In this document: positions 54,680 through 62,973 of the stretch, in pieces
Position numbering within the stretch: position 1 is the stretch's first letter
Layout: each line of letters begins with the position of its first letter
Source: Prochlorococcus sp. AG-388-A04
GTDB lineage: Bacteria; Cyanobacteriota; Cyanobacteriia; PCC-6307; Cyanobiaceae
Direction of reading: 5' to 3'
Assembly (NCBI GenBank): GCA_003279935.1
Contig: QCGL01000011.1
Span: 1-63,243 of the forward strand
Length of the DNA: 63,243 bases
Notes under the pieces: generated by a model
Seen by the model: only the letters and a program-made list of their open reading frames with translations
The model's database searches: none
What the model was told of the DNA's origin: nothing
Program-made: the position numbers and the translations under genes

Positions 54680-54964
54680 ATGAGTATTGAAACAACTGTT
54701 TTCACCTTTCAAATTTCAAATACATTTGAAGAGTGGGCGAAAATTTTTGATAGTCCAGAGATAGCTGAATTTCATAAAACTGTAGGATTATCGCCTCTAT
54801 ATAGAGGAAAAGGTTTAACAGATTCTAAAGAAGTCATTGTTATTCATCAAGCCGAAGAAGGAGTCGCTAAACATATATTTTCTGATCCAGAAACAATAAA
54901 GAATATTGAAGCTGGAGGTCATATCTATAGCACTACAAAAATCTCAAGTTGGTTATCAGATTGA
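54680..54964 (+). CDS. DUF3764-family protein
   Basis: 94 aa. The ferredoxin-like-barrel pattern FEEWAKIFDSPEIAEFHKTV, LSPLYRGKGLTD and VIVIHQAEEG...ISSWLSD fits DUF3764, a family typical of marine cyanobacteria with no assigned function. ATG start. Confidence 0.85.
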   Translation: MSIETTVFTFQISNTFEEWAKIFDSPEIAEFHKTVGLSPLYRGKGLTDSKEVIVIHQAEEGVAKHIFSDPETIKNIEAGGHIYSTTKISSWLSD

Positions 54965-55104
54965 ATGAATCACGAGATATAAAAGATTACTTTCTCAGGG
55001 ATGGAGGAAAGCTAAACCAGTTTGGTCATAAAAATTATTTACATTATCTTTGCAAAATATTTAAAGAAGCAATACATAAAAAAACTCGCACATTTGTAAC
55101 TTAA
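54961..55104 (+). CDS. Small basic protein, 47 aa (TTG start)
   Basis: TTG at 54961 overlaps the DUF3764 stop by 4 bases (TTGA). MNESRDIKDYFLRDGGKLNQ, then a His/Lys-rich end KEAIHKKTRTFVT. Likely coupled to DUF3764 if real. Confidence 0.45.
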   Translation: MNESRDIKDYFLRDGGKLNQFGHKNYLHYLCKIFKEAIHKKTRTFVT

Positions 55105-55136
55105 ATTTTAAGATTGAGTTTTAAGCAACTAAAAAT

Positions 55137-55337
55137 ATGGGCGAAGCAAAAAGAAGGGAAGTTTTAGGTATCCCTCCAAGAAAAAAAATAAAAGATATAA
55201 AAGAATCAGATAGATATTTTTCTTGGCTTCCTATTACCAAAACAAGAATAAAAAAATATCCTTATATGGGTGTAGCAACGATGGCATTAGGTGCAATTAT
55301 ATTCCTAGTAAGTGGTGGATTTAATACTATTAGTTAA
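55137..55337 (+). CDS. DUF2839-family small membrane protein
   Basis: 66 aa. MGEAKRREVLGIPPRKKIK is the DUF2839 start, then SWLPITKTRIKKYPYMGV and one helix (TMALGAIIFLVSGG). Widespread in cyanobacteria, function unknown. ATG start. Confidence 0.88.
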   Translation: MGEAKRREVLGIPPRKKIKDIKESDRYFSWLPITKTRIKKYPYMGVATMALGAIIFLVSGGFNTIS

Positions 55338-55383
55338 TAATTTTAGTTATGATTTTTGCAGACTTTTCTTTACATATTTGAAT

Positions 55384-55965
55384 TTACTTTTTATCAATTC
55401 TCATGTATCCAAACCAATCTGGAATATTTTTTTCTTCTAAATAATTTGCATTTGGTATTAATTCTATTTCCCAATTATTTATATTTTTTATCACCTCACA
55501 TTCGTCTACATCAGTAAAGCTTTTAACATTATAAATATCATCTGTATGTTTTTTTTGGGAGTCTATTAGCCATTTTGATTTGGCTTTATTTTTGGCCTCT
55601 GAAGGACTAGAGGCTACAACGAAACCAAATTCATGTTTTTCTTGCATTGAGCTTGGATCATATCCTCCAATATTTACAAACCATAATTTTTTATTGGGGA
55701 ATTTCTCTTTTTTAAAAATCTTATTTTTTGGTTGATTATTCTCTTTATTTCTAAGATTTATTTTATAACCATCAATTGATTCAATCTTTTTATAACTATC
55801 AATATGTAATCCTTTAAAAGATCCAAACCAATCATTTCTTAATTGATCAAAAGTATCCTCAATTTTTGAACCTATAACCCACCTGACATCATGCAGTTCG
55901 ATATTTGCTTTAGGAGATCTACCTCCAACCACAACTAAAAAAAGAAATTTTTCATGAGGTTCCAT
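55384..55965 (-). CDS. DUF1543-family protein
   Basis: 193 aa with two similar halves: FLFLVVVGGRSPKANIELHD, then WFGSFKGLHIDSYKKIESIDG, and the repeat WFVNIGGYDPSSMQEKHEFG. This two-repeat layout matches DUF1543. Function unknown. ATG start at 55965. Confidence 0.85.
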   Translation of the reverse strand: MEPHEKFLFLVVVGGRSPKANIELHDVRWVIGSKIEDTFDQLRNDWFGSFKGLHIDSYKKIESIDGYKINLRNKENNQPKNKIFKKEKFPNKKLWFVNIGGYDPSSMQEKHEFGFVVASSPSEAKNKAKSKWLIDSQKKHTDDIYNVKSFTDVDECEVIKNINNWEIELIPNANYLEEKNIPDWFGYMRIDKK

Positions 55966-56060
55966 TTTTTTATCTTAAATAGAAAGCTAACTAAAATAAA
56001 GGGTTATCTGAAAGATATGATAAAAGGATTATTTATAATACATCAATACTAATACTTGTT

Positions 56061-56693
56061 ATGGAACTAATTGGTAGATATAAAAATTCAGGATTTGAAG
56101 CAGTAGCTGATGGTGTGATTTCTTTCTTTGATCGCCGCAAAGACTTACATACTAATGGTATTGCCTTCGGGCAAAGCACCTATTTAAATTCAGAACCATA
56201 TAAATTATCCACTGATATTAGTCTTGTCTCAATAGATAGGTCAGATCCAGAAGCCTTCGCAATCTCTGAAGTCATAATTAGAGGAGTTAATGCAGGACTA
56301 AAAAAATATCTTGAGGATCACCCTCTAATAAAAGAATGCTGCCCAGAAAAATCTTTATTTGTTAACCCGATATTTAATTTACAACGTTACGCACCAGGAG
56401 AGGGATTTAAAAAATGGCATTGTGATTGGACTATTAGTAATGAAGCTACGGAGCCCGTCAATAGAGTCTTAGCATGGATTCTTTATTGTAATGATATTAG
56501 TTCTGGTGGAACTGAATTTCATTGGCAGAATCATCATGAAATAGCTGAAAGGGGGAAACTTATTATTTTTCCGGCTGGTATATCGCATATTCATCGTGGA
56601 AGAGTTAATAAAACTGATGTTAAAACTATTGCAACTGGTTGGATTAATGCTGGCAAACTTGAAAATTATATTTCACGCTTAGCTAACCCATAA
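56061..56693 (+). CDS. 2-oxoglutarate/Fe(II)-dependent dioxygenase
   Basis: 210 aa. The double-stranded beta-helix metal site is visible: KKWHCDWTIS (His-x-Asp), a loop, SSGGTEFHWQ, and the distal His in AGISHIHRGRVN with the 2OG-binding Arg. The layout is of the prolyl/PKHD-hydroxylase type. Substrate unknown. ATG start. Confidence 0.88.
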   Translation: MELIGRYKNSGFEAVADGVISFFDRRKDLHTNGIAFGQSTYLNSEPYKLSTDISLVSIDRSDPEAFAISEVIIRGVNAGLKKYLEDHPLIKECCPEKSLFVNPIFNLQRYAPGEGFKKWHCDWTISNEATEPVNRVLAWILYCNDISSGGTEFHWQNHHEIAERGKLIIFPAGISHIHRGRVNKTDVKTIATGWINAGKLENYISRLANP

Positions 56694-56804
56694 AATATTA
56701 AATATTTTTTAAGCATTTAAAAAATTAAAATTTCAAACTTTTTTTAAGCTCGATAAGTTTTCAAAGAACTAATAAATATTGATTAGGTTACTTTATAAAA
56801 TTTT

Positions 56805-56948
56805 TTAGTTAAACCAACCTTTTTTCTTAGCTTTAACTTCTGGGACTGTTTTTATCTTTGTTTTTTCATCTGTTCTACCTTTTATAATCATTAAAGGGAC
56901 AATTCCCCACAACCCGAAAAACAATATCCAGAATACGTAAACGTTCAT
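56805..56948 (-). CDS. Small membrane protein, 47 aa
   Basis: MNVYVFWILFFGLWGIVPLM helix then a Lys-rich tail (IIKGRTDEKTKIKTVPEVK). ATG start. Common shape in picocyanobacteria; no family known. Confidence 0.55.
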   Translation of the reverse strand: MNVYVFWILFFGLWGIVPLMIIKGRTDEKTKIKTVPEVKAKKKGWFN

Positions 56949-57047
56949 AGTTAAAAATCAATTTTTTTATATTTTAAATATATTTTCTATTTGTCTGTGG
57001 CTTTCTTTTTATACTTCTATTTGGGATGTATAATCCGCTTCAGTTGA

Positions 57048-57326
57048 TTATTTGAAGTTTAAAATTTGAGGACAATATTTAAATACAAATAGAACAGCTA
57101 AAACAATAACTCTAAAGGTGATCTTTTTAAATTCATAATTATCTCAAAAATTTTGTTGGATTCTTACTACAGAAATTGGATGATCATGGATATTAGAATT
57201 AAATTCTCGGGCAATCATTAGGCAATCGTATACATTGTGGGCATAGAATTCTACTTGATCAGTCTTGTTTAATGAATATTAATAACTCAAAACATATTTT
57301 TTAAATTTAATTGGAGTTGAAGGCAT
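57048..57326 (-). pseudogene. Decaying small gene with two in-frame stops
   Basis: One minus-strand frame runs from the ATG at 57326 (MPSTPIKFKKYVLSY), meets TAA at 57279-57281, then continues with clearly protein-like sequence YSLNKTDQVEFYAHNVYDCL and HDHPISVVRIQQNF. It stops at TGA (57144-57146), then reads on through NYEFKKITFRV and a membrane helix to TAA at 57048. Good composition after both stops suggests recently broken gene(s). Confidence 0.65.
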
Positions 57327-57485
57327 TTGAATCTTAACTACTACTATGTTTTAACTAGTAAATCATTTATTTTACTTTTAAATAATGTACAGTTTGATGA
57401 GCATTCATATACGGATAAAGGATCAACAATTGAGTTTTTAAGACATATTATGGAAATTATCCGCTTCCTAAAATTTTTCTCATAA
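57327..57485 (+). CDS. Small hypothetical protein, 52 aa (TTG start)
   Basis: MNLNYYYVLTSKSFILLLNN, then VQFDEHSYTDKGSTIEFLRH and a hydrophobic end. GGAG about 10-14 bases upstream. Begins the base after the start of the decaying gene on the opposite strand. Moderately supported. Confidence 0.45.
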   Translation: MNLNYYYVLTSKSFILLLNNVQFDEHSYTDKGSTIEFLRHIMEIIRFLKFFS

Positions 57486-57674
57486 GAATAATAATCTTAT
57501 CATTTAGTAGTTAGAGATTATTTAACATCCAAAATTTAATCTTTTTCCTTCTTTTATATTTATTAAGTGATTTAATAGATTACTAAAATGTATGACAACT
57601 TTAATATGACTATTTTAATTAGAAGTATTTTATATCCAAAATTTACCCATAATTTTTCAATGAAATATATAAAT

Positions 57675-57697
57675 AAAAAAGGGGCTTGATAAGCCCC
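57675..57697 (-). terminator. Terminator of the hli gene
   Basis: GGGGCTT / AAGCCCC stem with a GAT loop at 57681-57697; on the minus strand followed by six T. It is GC-rich by local standards and lies 28 bp after the hli stop. Confidence 0.9.
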
Positions 57698-57724
57698 CAT
57701 AATTTTTCCTAAAGTAATTTGTAA

Positions 57725-57853
57725 TTAGAAAATACCTGGAACAATTTGACCAGTAAAGTAGTAAGCTCCAACAAGAGCAAACATACCAAGCATTGCAGCT
57801 TTACCGTTAAACTTTTCAGCTTTTTCGGTCATAAATTTTTTGAGTAATTCCAT
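57725..57853 (-). CDS. hli: High-light-inducible protein
   Basis: 42 aa: MELLKKFMTEKAEKFNGKAA, then MLGMFALVGAYYFTGQIVPG. LHC-type helix ExFNGKAAMLGM intact, ending TGQIVPGIF. The ATG at 57853 is used; an internal Met (residue 8) is possible. Monocistronic with its own terminator. The third hli of the window. Confidence 0.92.
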   Translation of the reverse strand: MELLKKFMTEKAEKFNGKAAMLGMFALVGAYYFTGQIVPGIF

Positions 57854-58138
57854 AGTTTAGTAAGAATAATTTATAAACATAAACTAATTAGTATAAACTT
57901 GCATTTGATGTAGTGTTTCCTACCAAAATTAACCTTTTTAAAAGAACTTAATTATTTTTTAATTTAATGGTTAATTTACTTCCAAAACTAATCATATCTA
58001 TTTTAGTTAGAAAGAAGTAATTCTAAAAAAGTCTATTAAATTAGATAACTACCAAATCATTTATAAAAATTTATCAATCCTTATATTATCTTAATGAAGA
58101 AGGAATGAATAGAATAAAAATTCAGCATAAATAACTAA

Positions 58139-58354
58139 ATGCCAGAAAGGACTCAACTAAATATAAATATCAAACCAGACTTATTAAAAAACCTTAAGAA
58201 GGTAGCACTAGAAAATAATAGAAATCTAGTTGAATTGATTAATGAAGTCCTATCTAATTATATTCATGACATAAAAAATTATCAAACAAAAGATAGGAGT
58301 ATTTTATATGAATTAGATGAAGTCAAAAATAGAATATCAGTTTTAGAAAATTAA
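58139..58354 (+). CDS. Ribbon-helix-helix (CopG/Arc-like) DNA-binding protein
   Basis: 71 aa: RTQLNINIKPDLLKNLKKVA beta strand then two helices (ENNRNLVELINEVLSNYI), and a coiled C-terminus. Likely a dimeric repressor. No toxin-like gene lies next to it, so antitoxin function is not supported. ATG start. Confidence 0.8.
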   Translation: MPERTQLNINIKPDLLKNLKKVALENNRNLVELINEVLSNYIHDIKNYQTKDRSILYELDEVKNRISVLEN

Positions 58355-58451
58355 AAAAAAAGATTAAACTTTTATTTGTTTAGTAAATAAAATTTTTAAA
58401 ATAAAAATTTATACTAAAAATAATAAAATATATTCAGAACCTATTCCTGAT

Positions 58452-58745
58452 ATGAAACTCATATTTCTTATTTCGATTTCTTTAATTTCAATACCAGTTT
58501 TTGCGAATGATCTACAAAGAGAAATAGAATACGAAGCTATTAATCTTGTTATTCAAAAATATGGGAAAGGTTTATCAAATAGATTAAAAGGAACTGGTTT
58601 GAACCCAAGCTATCGAAGTTGGTATGAGAATGAATGTTTTGTTAGTGTTGCAGCAGGTACTTACCAAGAATACAATTGGTCAGCCATGAAGTGGTTTAGT
58701 GTTAATACCTGTTCTGATTATGCTGAAATACTAGAAGCTGATTAA
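58452..58745 (+). CDS. Small secreted hypothetical protein
   Basis: 97 aa with a signal peptide (KLIFLISISLISIPVFA, cleavage after FAN expected). The mature part has NECFVSVAAG and VNTCSDYAEI with two cysteines that could bridge. Family not recognised. Confidence 0.65.
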   Translation: MKLIFLISISLISIPVFANDLQREIEYEAINLVIQKYGKGLSNRLKGTGLNPSYRSWYENECFVSVAAGTYQEYNWSAMKWFSVNTCSDYAEILEAD

Positions 58746-58810
58746 CAATTTATTCTCTTACTAATTACAATTCTGACTCCACTAAAAAGTAAATATGCCA
58801 CTGATAAATA

Positions 58811-59287
58811 TTAAAAAAGACTCTTAAATTCTTTTTTTATGAATTTATATTCTGAATTAATCTCATTTAGTACTCCATCTACTTCATCTTTCAAATCTTT
58901 AAATTCATTAATTACTTGTTTACTTTTCAAATAAAAGATTGATTCAAAAGTTCCAGGATTTATCTTCTCAATCCAATATCCAGAGAAACAATAAAGCTTA
59001 TTAGGAATAAGTTTTATCATGCGAGAATCCTTAGAAGTTTTATATTGATCAATCATCTTATTTATTAAACGACCTCTAGTTTTACTAATCCCAAATTTTG
59101 CAATATCTTTCGAAATTGACTTAACTTTCAGGGATACATTTTTCCTTTTTTGTATTGAATTACTTGAAAGAATTTTTTCAAGAGAATAACAATAATTAAA
59201 TAGCTTTGTATTTTCTTTTTTCGTAGGATAGATAATGCCAATTAAAGTAAATAGTAAAAAAGAAGATAAAATTAGGTTTTTAAACAT
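58811..59287 (-). CDS. Membrane-anchored hypothetical protein, 158 aa
   Basis: An N-terminal helix (LILSSFLLFTLIGIIYP) serves as signal or anchor; the rest is charged and helical with a Cys (KLYCFSGYW) and a coiled end. ATG start at 59287. No recognised family. Confidence 0.6.
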   Translation of the reverse strand: MFKNLILSSFLLFTLIGIIYPTKKENTKLFNYCYSLEKILSSNSIQKRKNVSLKVKSISKDIAKFGISKTRGRLINKMIDQYKTSKDSRMIKLIPNKLYCFSGYWIEKINPGTFESIFYLKSKQVINEFKDLKDEVDGVLNEINSEYKFIKKEFKSLF

Positions 59288-59344
59288 TTTTAATTCAAGA
59301 TCTTTTAAAGTTTATATTAGAAATTTAATAAAGTAATGGAATCA

Positions 59345-59834
59345 TTAATTAATTACCTTTTCTGTTTTTTTCAAAATATGTAAATAATACAGAGGATAAG
59401 CATCTGTCAAAATTTCAAGTCTTTCTTCCGTTATCTCCATTCCTTCAGGCAACTTAACTAAATTAGGAATTGCTTCTTTAATAGTTTTTCTACAAAAATT
59501 CATTCTACTAATTATTTCTATTCTAATTTCACTTTTTATTGATCCATCTTTCACGAAAATATTATTTATGTCCACATTATTTCCATCTAAAAGTGCAATT
59601 AAAACCTCATCTGATTTTCTTAGGGCAGCTTTATTATCTTTGCCTTTATTAATTTCGAAACTATAAATACAACCTCCCATAGAAAGAACTCTAGCTAGCT
59701 AGATATTTATCTTTTCCTATCTCATTACATGGAAGTTTAAATGACTGTTCATAGCCAGTCTCTCCTTCAGGGAAGCCAGCTTAAGCATGAATAGGAAATA
59801 TTAAAACAAAAATAAGAACAAGAATTTTATTCAA
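59345..59834 (-). pseudogene. Signal-peptide gene broken by a stop and a CTAG-repeat frameshift
   Basis: TTG start at 59834 with GAGGAG upstream gives MNKILVLIFVLIFPIHA, then TAA (59781-59783), then AGFPEGETGYEQSFKLPCNE in the same frame. At 59691-59702 the tetramer CTAG occurs three times. Removing one unit joins DKYLA to RVLSMGGCIYSFE and so to the open frame running to 59345. The intact gene would be about 160 aa, exported. Alternatively the 3' part from 59680 (111 aa) may be expressed alone. Confidence 0.7.
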
Positions 59835-59920
59835 ACTAGAGCTCCTCAAAAATTTATATTTTATAAAAATCTCCTACCTCTACCATCCCCTTTAATTAGT
59901 TTCTTGCATTTCAGCATTAT

Positions 59921-60472
59921 CTATTTAGTTGACTGAAATAGATATTTATCCTGAAACTCTTTAATTGAATATCCCATTGATATTGCACAATCGGATGAAG
60001 AAAACTTAGATTTAATAGCTCTCTTAGCCCAACTATGCCTAATCATATTCAATGTAAATTGTGGGAAATTCTCTTTTTTTATAATTCTCTTTAATCTCTT
60101 ACCCATTTGATCTGTCTTAATTTTTGAATAAATTGCGTCATATTTTTTATCGCTCATGTTGTATTCCCAAGGTCTATCTATATTATTTAAATCAAAAATA
60201 TCCACCAAAGGTTTATCAAGAGTAAAAGCTATCCTTTGATTAAGTTCATCCCCCTCTCCTTTAAGTCCTAATACAATACAAGTTTTATCTTCTTGATTTA
60301 CATTTGCACCAAAAACTTCTGAAGGTCTTAAACCATAGCAATAGATCATGCCAAGACTCCACTTCCATTCTGGCATTAAATCTCTTAATTTAATTACTAT
60401 TTCTAATAACTGATCATCTTCAAGGTTTAGTTTGGTTTTACCTCTGTTTTTTTTAGCACTAATATTTTTCAA
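59921..60472 (-). CDS. Tyrosine-recombinase-like catalytic-domain protein, short
   Basis: 183 aa against 300-400 for a typical phage integrase; no N-terminal core-binding domain. GLRPSEVFG supplies the box-I Arg, LKGEGD the Lys loop, NMIRHSWAKRA the box-II Arg, and DKYLF a possible nucleophile Tyr. The usual first His of HxxR is Asn, and the LGH His is Tyr (SMGYS). TTG start follows directly after an in-frame stop. Likely a remnant or specialised recombinase; activity unproven. Confidence 0.65.
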   Translation of the reverse strand: MKNISAKKNRGKTKLNLEDDQLLEIVIKLRDLMPEWKWSLGMIYCYGLRPSEVFGANVNQEDKTCIVLGLKGEGDELNQRIAFTLDKPLVDIFDLNNIDRPWEYNMSDKKYDAIYSKIKTDQMGKRLKRIIKKENFPQFTLNMIRHSWAKRAIKSKFSSSDCAISMGYSIKEFQDKYLFQSTK

Positions 60473-60701
60473 ATCTTATTTATATTCTCCGATATCATAC
60501 TGCTATTATGATTCTATAATCTTCTTAAACATAAAAACAACATCCAAATTATTTTTTTTCTTCAGAGGATGATTTGAGATTTTGAGACAAGCTTTACCCA
60601 AACATTTTATTAATTGATATTCTATCTAAACTAGAAGAAATAAAATCCTTATTTTAATATGGGATTAATTTATTTATTATTGCAAAATTGGCAAAAGAAA
60701 A

Positions 60702-60833
60702 ATGAAACAGGAAATTAATTTTAGAATTTTAGAAACTATAGAGGCGTGTAAGAGTATCCATGCCTTGAAGCAAGAGAAAGAAAATCATATTTCAATAAAA
60801 GAATTAATAATCCTAGAGGAAATATATGGATAA
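60702..60833 (+). CDS. Small protein preceding DUF1651 gene, 43 aa
   Basis: MKQEINFRILETIEACKSIH, then a charged end KELIILEEIYG. Its stop region overlaps the next ATG by 8 bases (ATGGATAA), the same arrangement as at 43561. Confidence 0.55.
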   Translation: MKQEINFRILETIEACKSIHALKQEKENHISIKELIILEEIYG

Positions 60834-61089
60834 ATACTCTAGAAAGGTAACTGAGGAAGCATGGTTAATATGCCCTAACTGGACAGAAGTAAGACGTTTT
60901 ACAAAGAATAAAAATAACAAAGATAACTTTTTCGAATATATGTTTGTTGATATCGGAATTGTTGTTGGCGTATTAGGTGATAAACCTCCACTTATGAAAA
61001 CAAGAAAAGAAATTAAAATAGAAGCTGCTCGCAAAGAGTACCAACAATTAATCACTTCAGGTTGGCAAGTAACTATTCCAAAATGGTAA
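60826..61089 (+). CDS. DUF1651-family protein
   Basis: 87 aa: EEAWLICPNWTEVRRFTK, DIGIVVGVLGDKPPLMKTRK and EAARKEYQQLITSGW fit DUF1651, a picocyanobacterial family of unknown function. Coupled to the 43-aa upstream gene. Confidence 0.8.
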   Translation: MDKYSRKVTEEAWLICPNWTEVRRFTKNKNNKDNFFEYMFVDIGIVVGVLGDKPPLMKTRKEIKIEAARKEYQQLITSGWQVTIPKW

Positions 61090-61263
61090 GTAAAAAGAAT
61101 ATTTAAATATTTTACGAATCTCTTAGTTATTTTTCTGATAAATATTCTTTTTGTACAAATTAAATACTATATTTAACTAATTGATAAAAAGCTTCATGTA
61201 GGTTTACCGCCTACCAATAACTAATAATCTATTTATTTCTTAAACTTTTAATTAAATTATCTA

Positions 61264-61386
61264 TTATTCGTAATCACTTAATGCTTTTTCAAATGTAGAA
61301 AATAAAGTATATAAACTATTTAATGCGATCAACCAAATCACTAATGACATTCCATGATGAGTTAATTGAATTGTTCTTTGAGTCAT
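61264..61386 (-). CDS. Small membrane protein, 40 aa
   Basis: From the ATG at 61386: MTQRTIQLTHHGMSLVIWLI, then ALNSLYTLFSTFEKALSDYE. One helix after a His-rich start. A longer frame to 61476 is open but not coding-like. No family known. Confidence 0.5.
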   Translation of the reverse strand: MTQRTIQLTHHGMSLVIWLIALNSLYTLFSTFEKALSDYE

Positions 61387-61499
61387 AATTGATTCCCTTA
61401 AAAATATGGTTGGCTTAAGCTGCATCCCTACAACTTTCTCATGAAAACATATTTTAATTATAGATAAGCTATTCAATCTGATAAGTAGATATACTTACC

Positions 61500-61600
61500 T
61501 CTTCCCGTACCTTGTCGTTCCATAAACCGTACTTCCTGATATTCATGAATAAGATGAATCATCCTTAGCACGTAGGCTCGCAGGGTCTTTTTTTATTGCA
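61500..61600. other. GC-rich island with direct repeats and T-run
   Basis: In an AT-rich gap, a notably GC-rich block carries CCGTACCTT and CCGTACTTC 24 bp apart, the palindrome ATTCATGAAT, and ends GGGTCTTTTTTT on the plus strand. Could be a small RNA or a leader of the minus-strand gene at 61386; undecided. Confidence 0.4.
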
Positions 61601-61620
61601 AATATTAACTTATTCTCTAA

Positions 61621-61995
61621 CTATTTTGCCTTAGAAAGTAATAAAAGCCAAACAGAGATTATGGCAAAAGCAATTATCGAAGAAAAAATATTATTCAATT
61701 GAGCAGTATCTGTTAAATATCTTTCTATCCAAAAAGGGATAAATAACACAACAAAATACCAATAAATGAGAGAAAGAAGTCCAAACAACAAAGCTAAAAG
61801 AATATAAAAAGGTAAAATATAAAAAAATCTTTTTCTTTCAATTTTTGAATATTTTCCTATACCTATTTTTCCCCAATAACCTCCATTTAATTGAAGAAAA
61901 AACTTTAAGAATACTCCGTAAGTTGTTATAAAAAACTTAGCGAATCCAAGCAATGATTTAAAAATTGCATTGATTAAATGCGATAAAAATTTCAC
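61621..61995 (-). CDS. Hypothetical membrane protein, 124 aa
   Basis: Two or three membrane helices in the second half (FYILPFYILLALLFGLLSLI, IIAFAIISVWLLLLSK), with an amphipathic N-terminus. GTG start. No recognised family. Confidence 0.6.
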   Translation of the reverse strand: MKFLSHLINAIFKSLLGFAKFFITTYGVFLKFFLQLNGGYWGKIGIGKYSKIERKRFFYILPFYILLALLFGLLSLIYWYFVVLFIPFWIERYLTDTAQLNNIFSSIIAFAIISVWLLLLSKAK

Positions 61996-62225
61996 AAGGA
62001 TTTTTACTTATATAAGTTAAGGATACTACCAAAAAATTTTCTTATGTGAAAATAAAAATTGAATAAATCTTAAATTTTATCAAGAAAATATTAATGTAAC
62101 CTATATTTTTTAAAAATTAACTCTATATAGTTCTCTGGAGGTGAAATAAATATAAAAAGTTGATGAAGTCTTATCCTAAGTATCCAGGATAAGGTTATTG
62201 ACTATTCAGGTAATTTTCAACAGTT

Positions 62226-62268
62226 TTTTCCACAGGAATGTGAGTAAATGATCATAACCTGTGGATTA
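62226..62268. promoter_or_regulatory. Inverted pair of DnaA-box-like sites
   Basis: TTTTCCACA (62226-62234) and TGTGGATTA (62260-62268), together forming TCCACAGG...CCTGTGGA. Cyanobacterial DnaA boxes are close to TTTTCCACA (known). No dnaN or dnaA lies nearby in the window, so this is more likely a DnaA-regulated promoter or other protein site than oriC. Confidence 0.5.
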
Positions 62269-62352
62269 CAAAAATTAACTTATTTTTTGTAAAAATTCAT
62301 ACCTTAATATCCTATTCAATCATGTAGTATCAAATTTATATTTAGGGAATTA

Positions 62353-62520
62353 ATGAAATCAAAGCCTCGCAAAAAGTTACCTAATAAAAAGATAATTAAA
62401 ACACCTAAATTCGAGGCAAAAGAACAATTTACCAATTCAGCACTAGAAAATCTTAAATCAGAAAAAGAACGATTAATAAATAATCTTATTGATTCAGGAG
62501 AATTTAAACCTAATATTTGA
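62353..62520 (+). CDS. Small basic protein, 55 aa
   Basis: MKSKPRKKLPNKKIIKTPKF, then EAKEQFTNSALENLKSEKER. Lys-rich start then a helix. AGGGA lies 6 bases upstream. The antisense frame (62316-62546) is less convincing. No known family. Confidence 0.55.
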   Translation: MKSKPRKKLPNKKIIKTPKFEAKEQFTNSALENLKSEKERLINNLIDSGEFKPNI

Positions 62521-62973
62521 TTAATGTTTTTATAGTCATGAACCATAACTTGTACGGGTTAAAGAACAAGAAAGTTCTGAAGTAGTGACATCTAAATACT
62601 CAGTAAATAATACGGACTTTTAGACTACTTTTATGTTTGTCATGAGAACGCTGCGGAAGCTGTGGAAATTAATCATACGCTTTAAAAAGGAATAAATATG
62701 AACAAGTCATTTCTCTATCTTTCAATAATTTTAAAATTACTGGAGTATATGTTTTAATATCTTCTTTTGGAGATGATGGTGAATGATATATCAATAACAT
62801 CAAACACGTAAAAGCAGGTAGATAAAATTTATATTTCAATTGACCAAATATCTTGAATAATATGATTTATTAAGCCAACCTGCTTTTTAATCAACTCTTA
62901 TTTTTATTTGTTTCATTCTCCTTGAGAATTTATATTTAGTGTTTTATCGTTCTTTTAGCTAAATCTTTTATTG
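62521..62973. other. 453-bp gene-free stretch with inverted repeats
   Basis: Holds GCAGGT...ACCTGC arms (about 62813 and 62878, 57 bp apart) and the short pair GAAC-GTTC. A protein-like plus frame without start codon (ITGVYVLISSFGDDGE, about 62690-62790) looks like a gene remnant. Confidence 0.5.

Noticed and set aside
58139..58745. Toxin-antitoxin pair (RHH protein plus next gene)
   Set aside because: The next gene encodes a signal-peptide protein with no toxin features and a 97-bp gap separates them.
62316..62546. Minus-strand 76-codon frame
   Set aside because: Overlaps the better supported plus-strand gene 62353-62520, which has a plausible ribosome site.
62690..62790. Protein-like plus frame ending SSFGDDGE
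   Set aside because: No usable start codon and a stop just upstream; treated as a possible remnant only.
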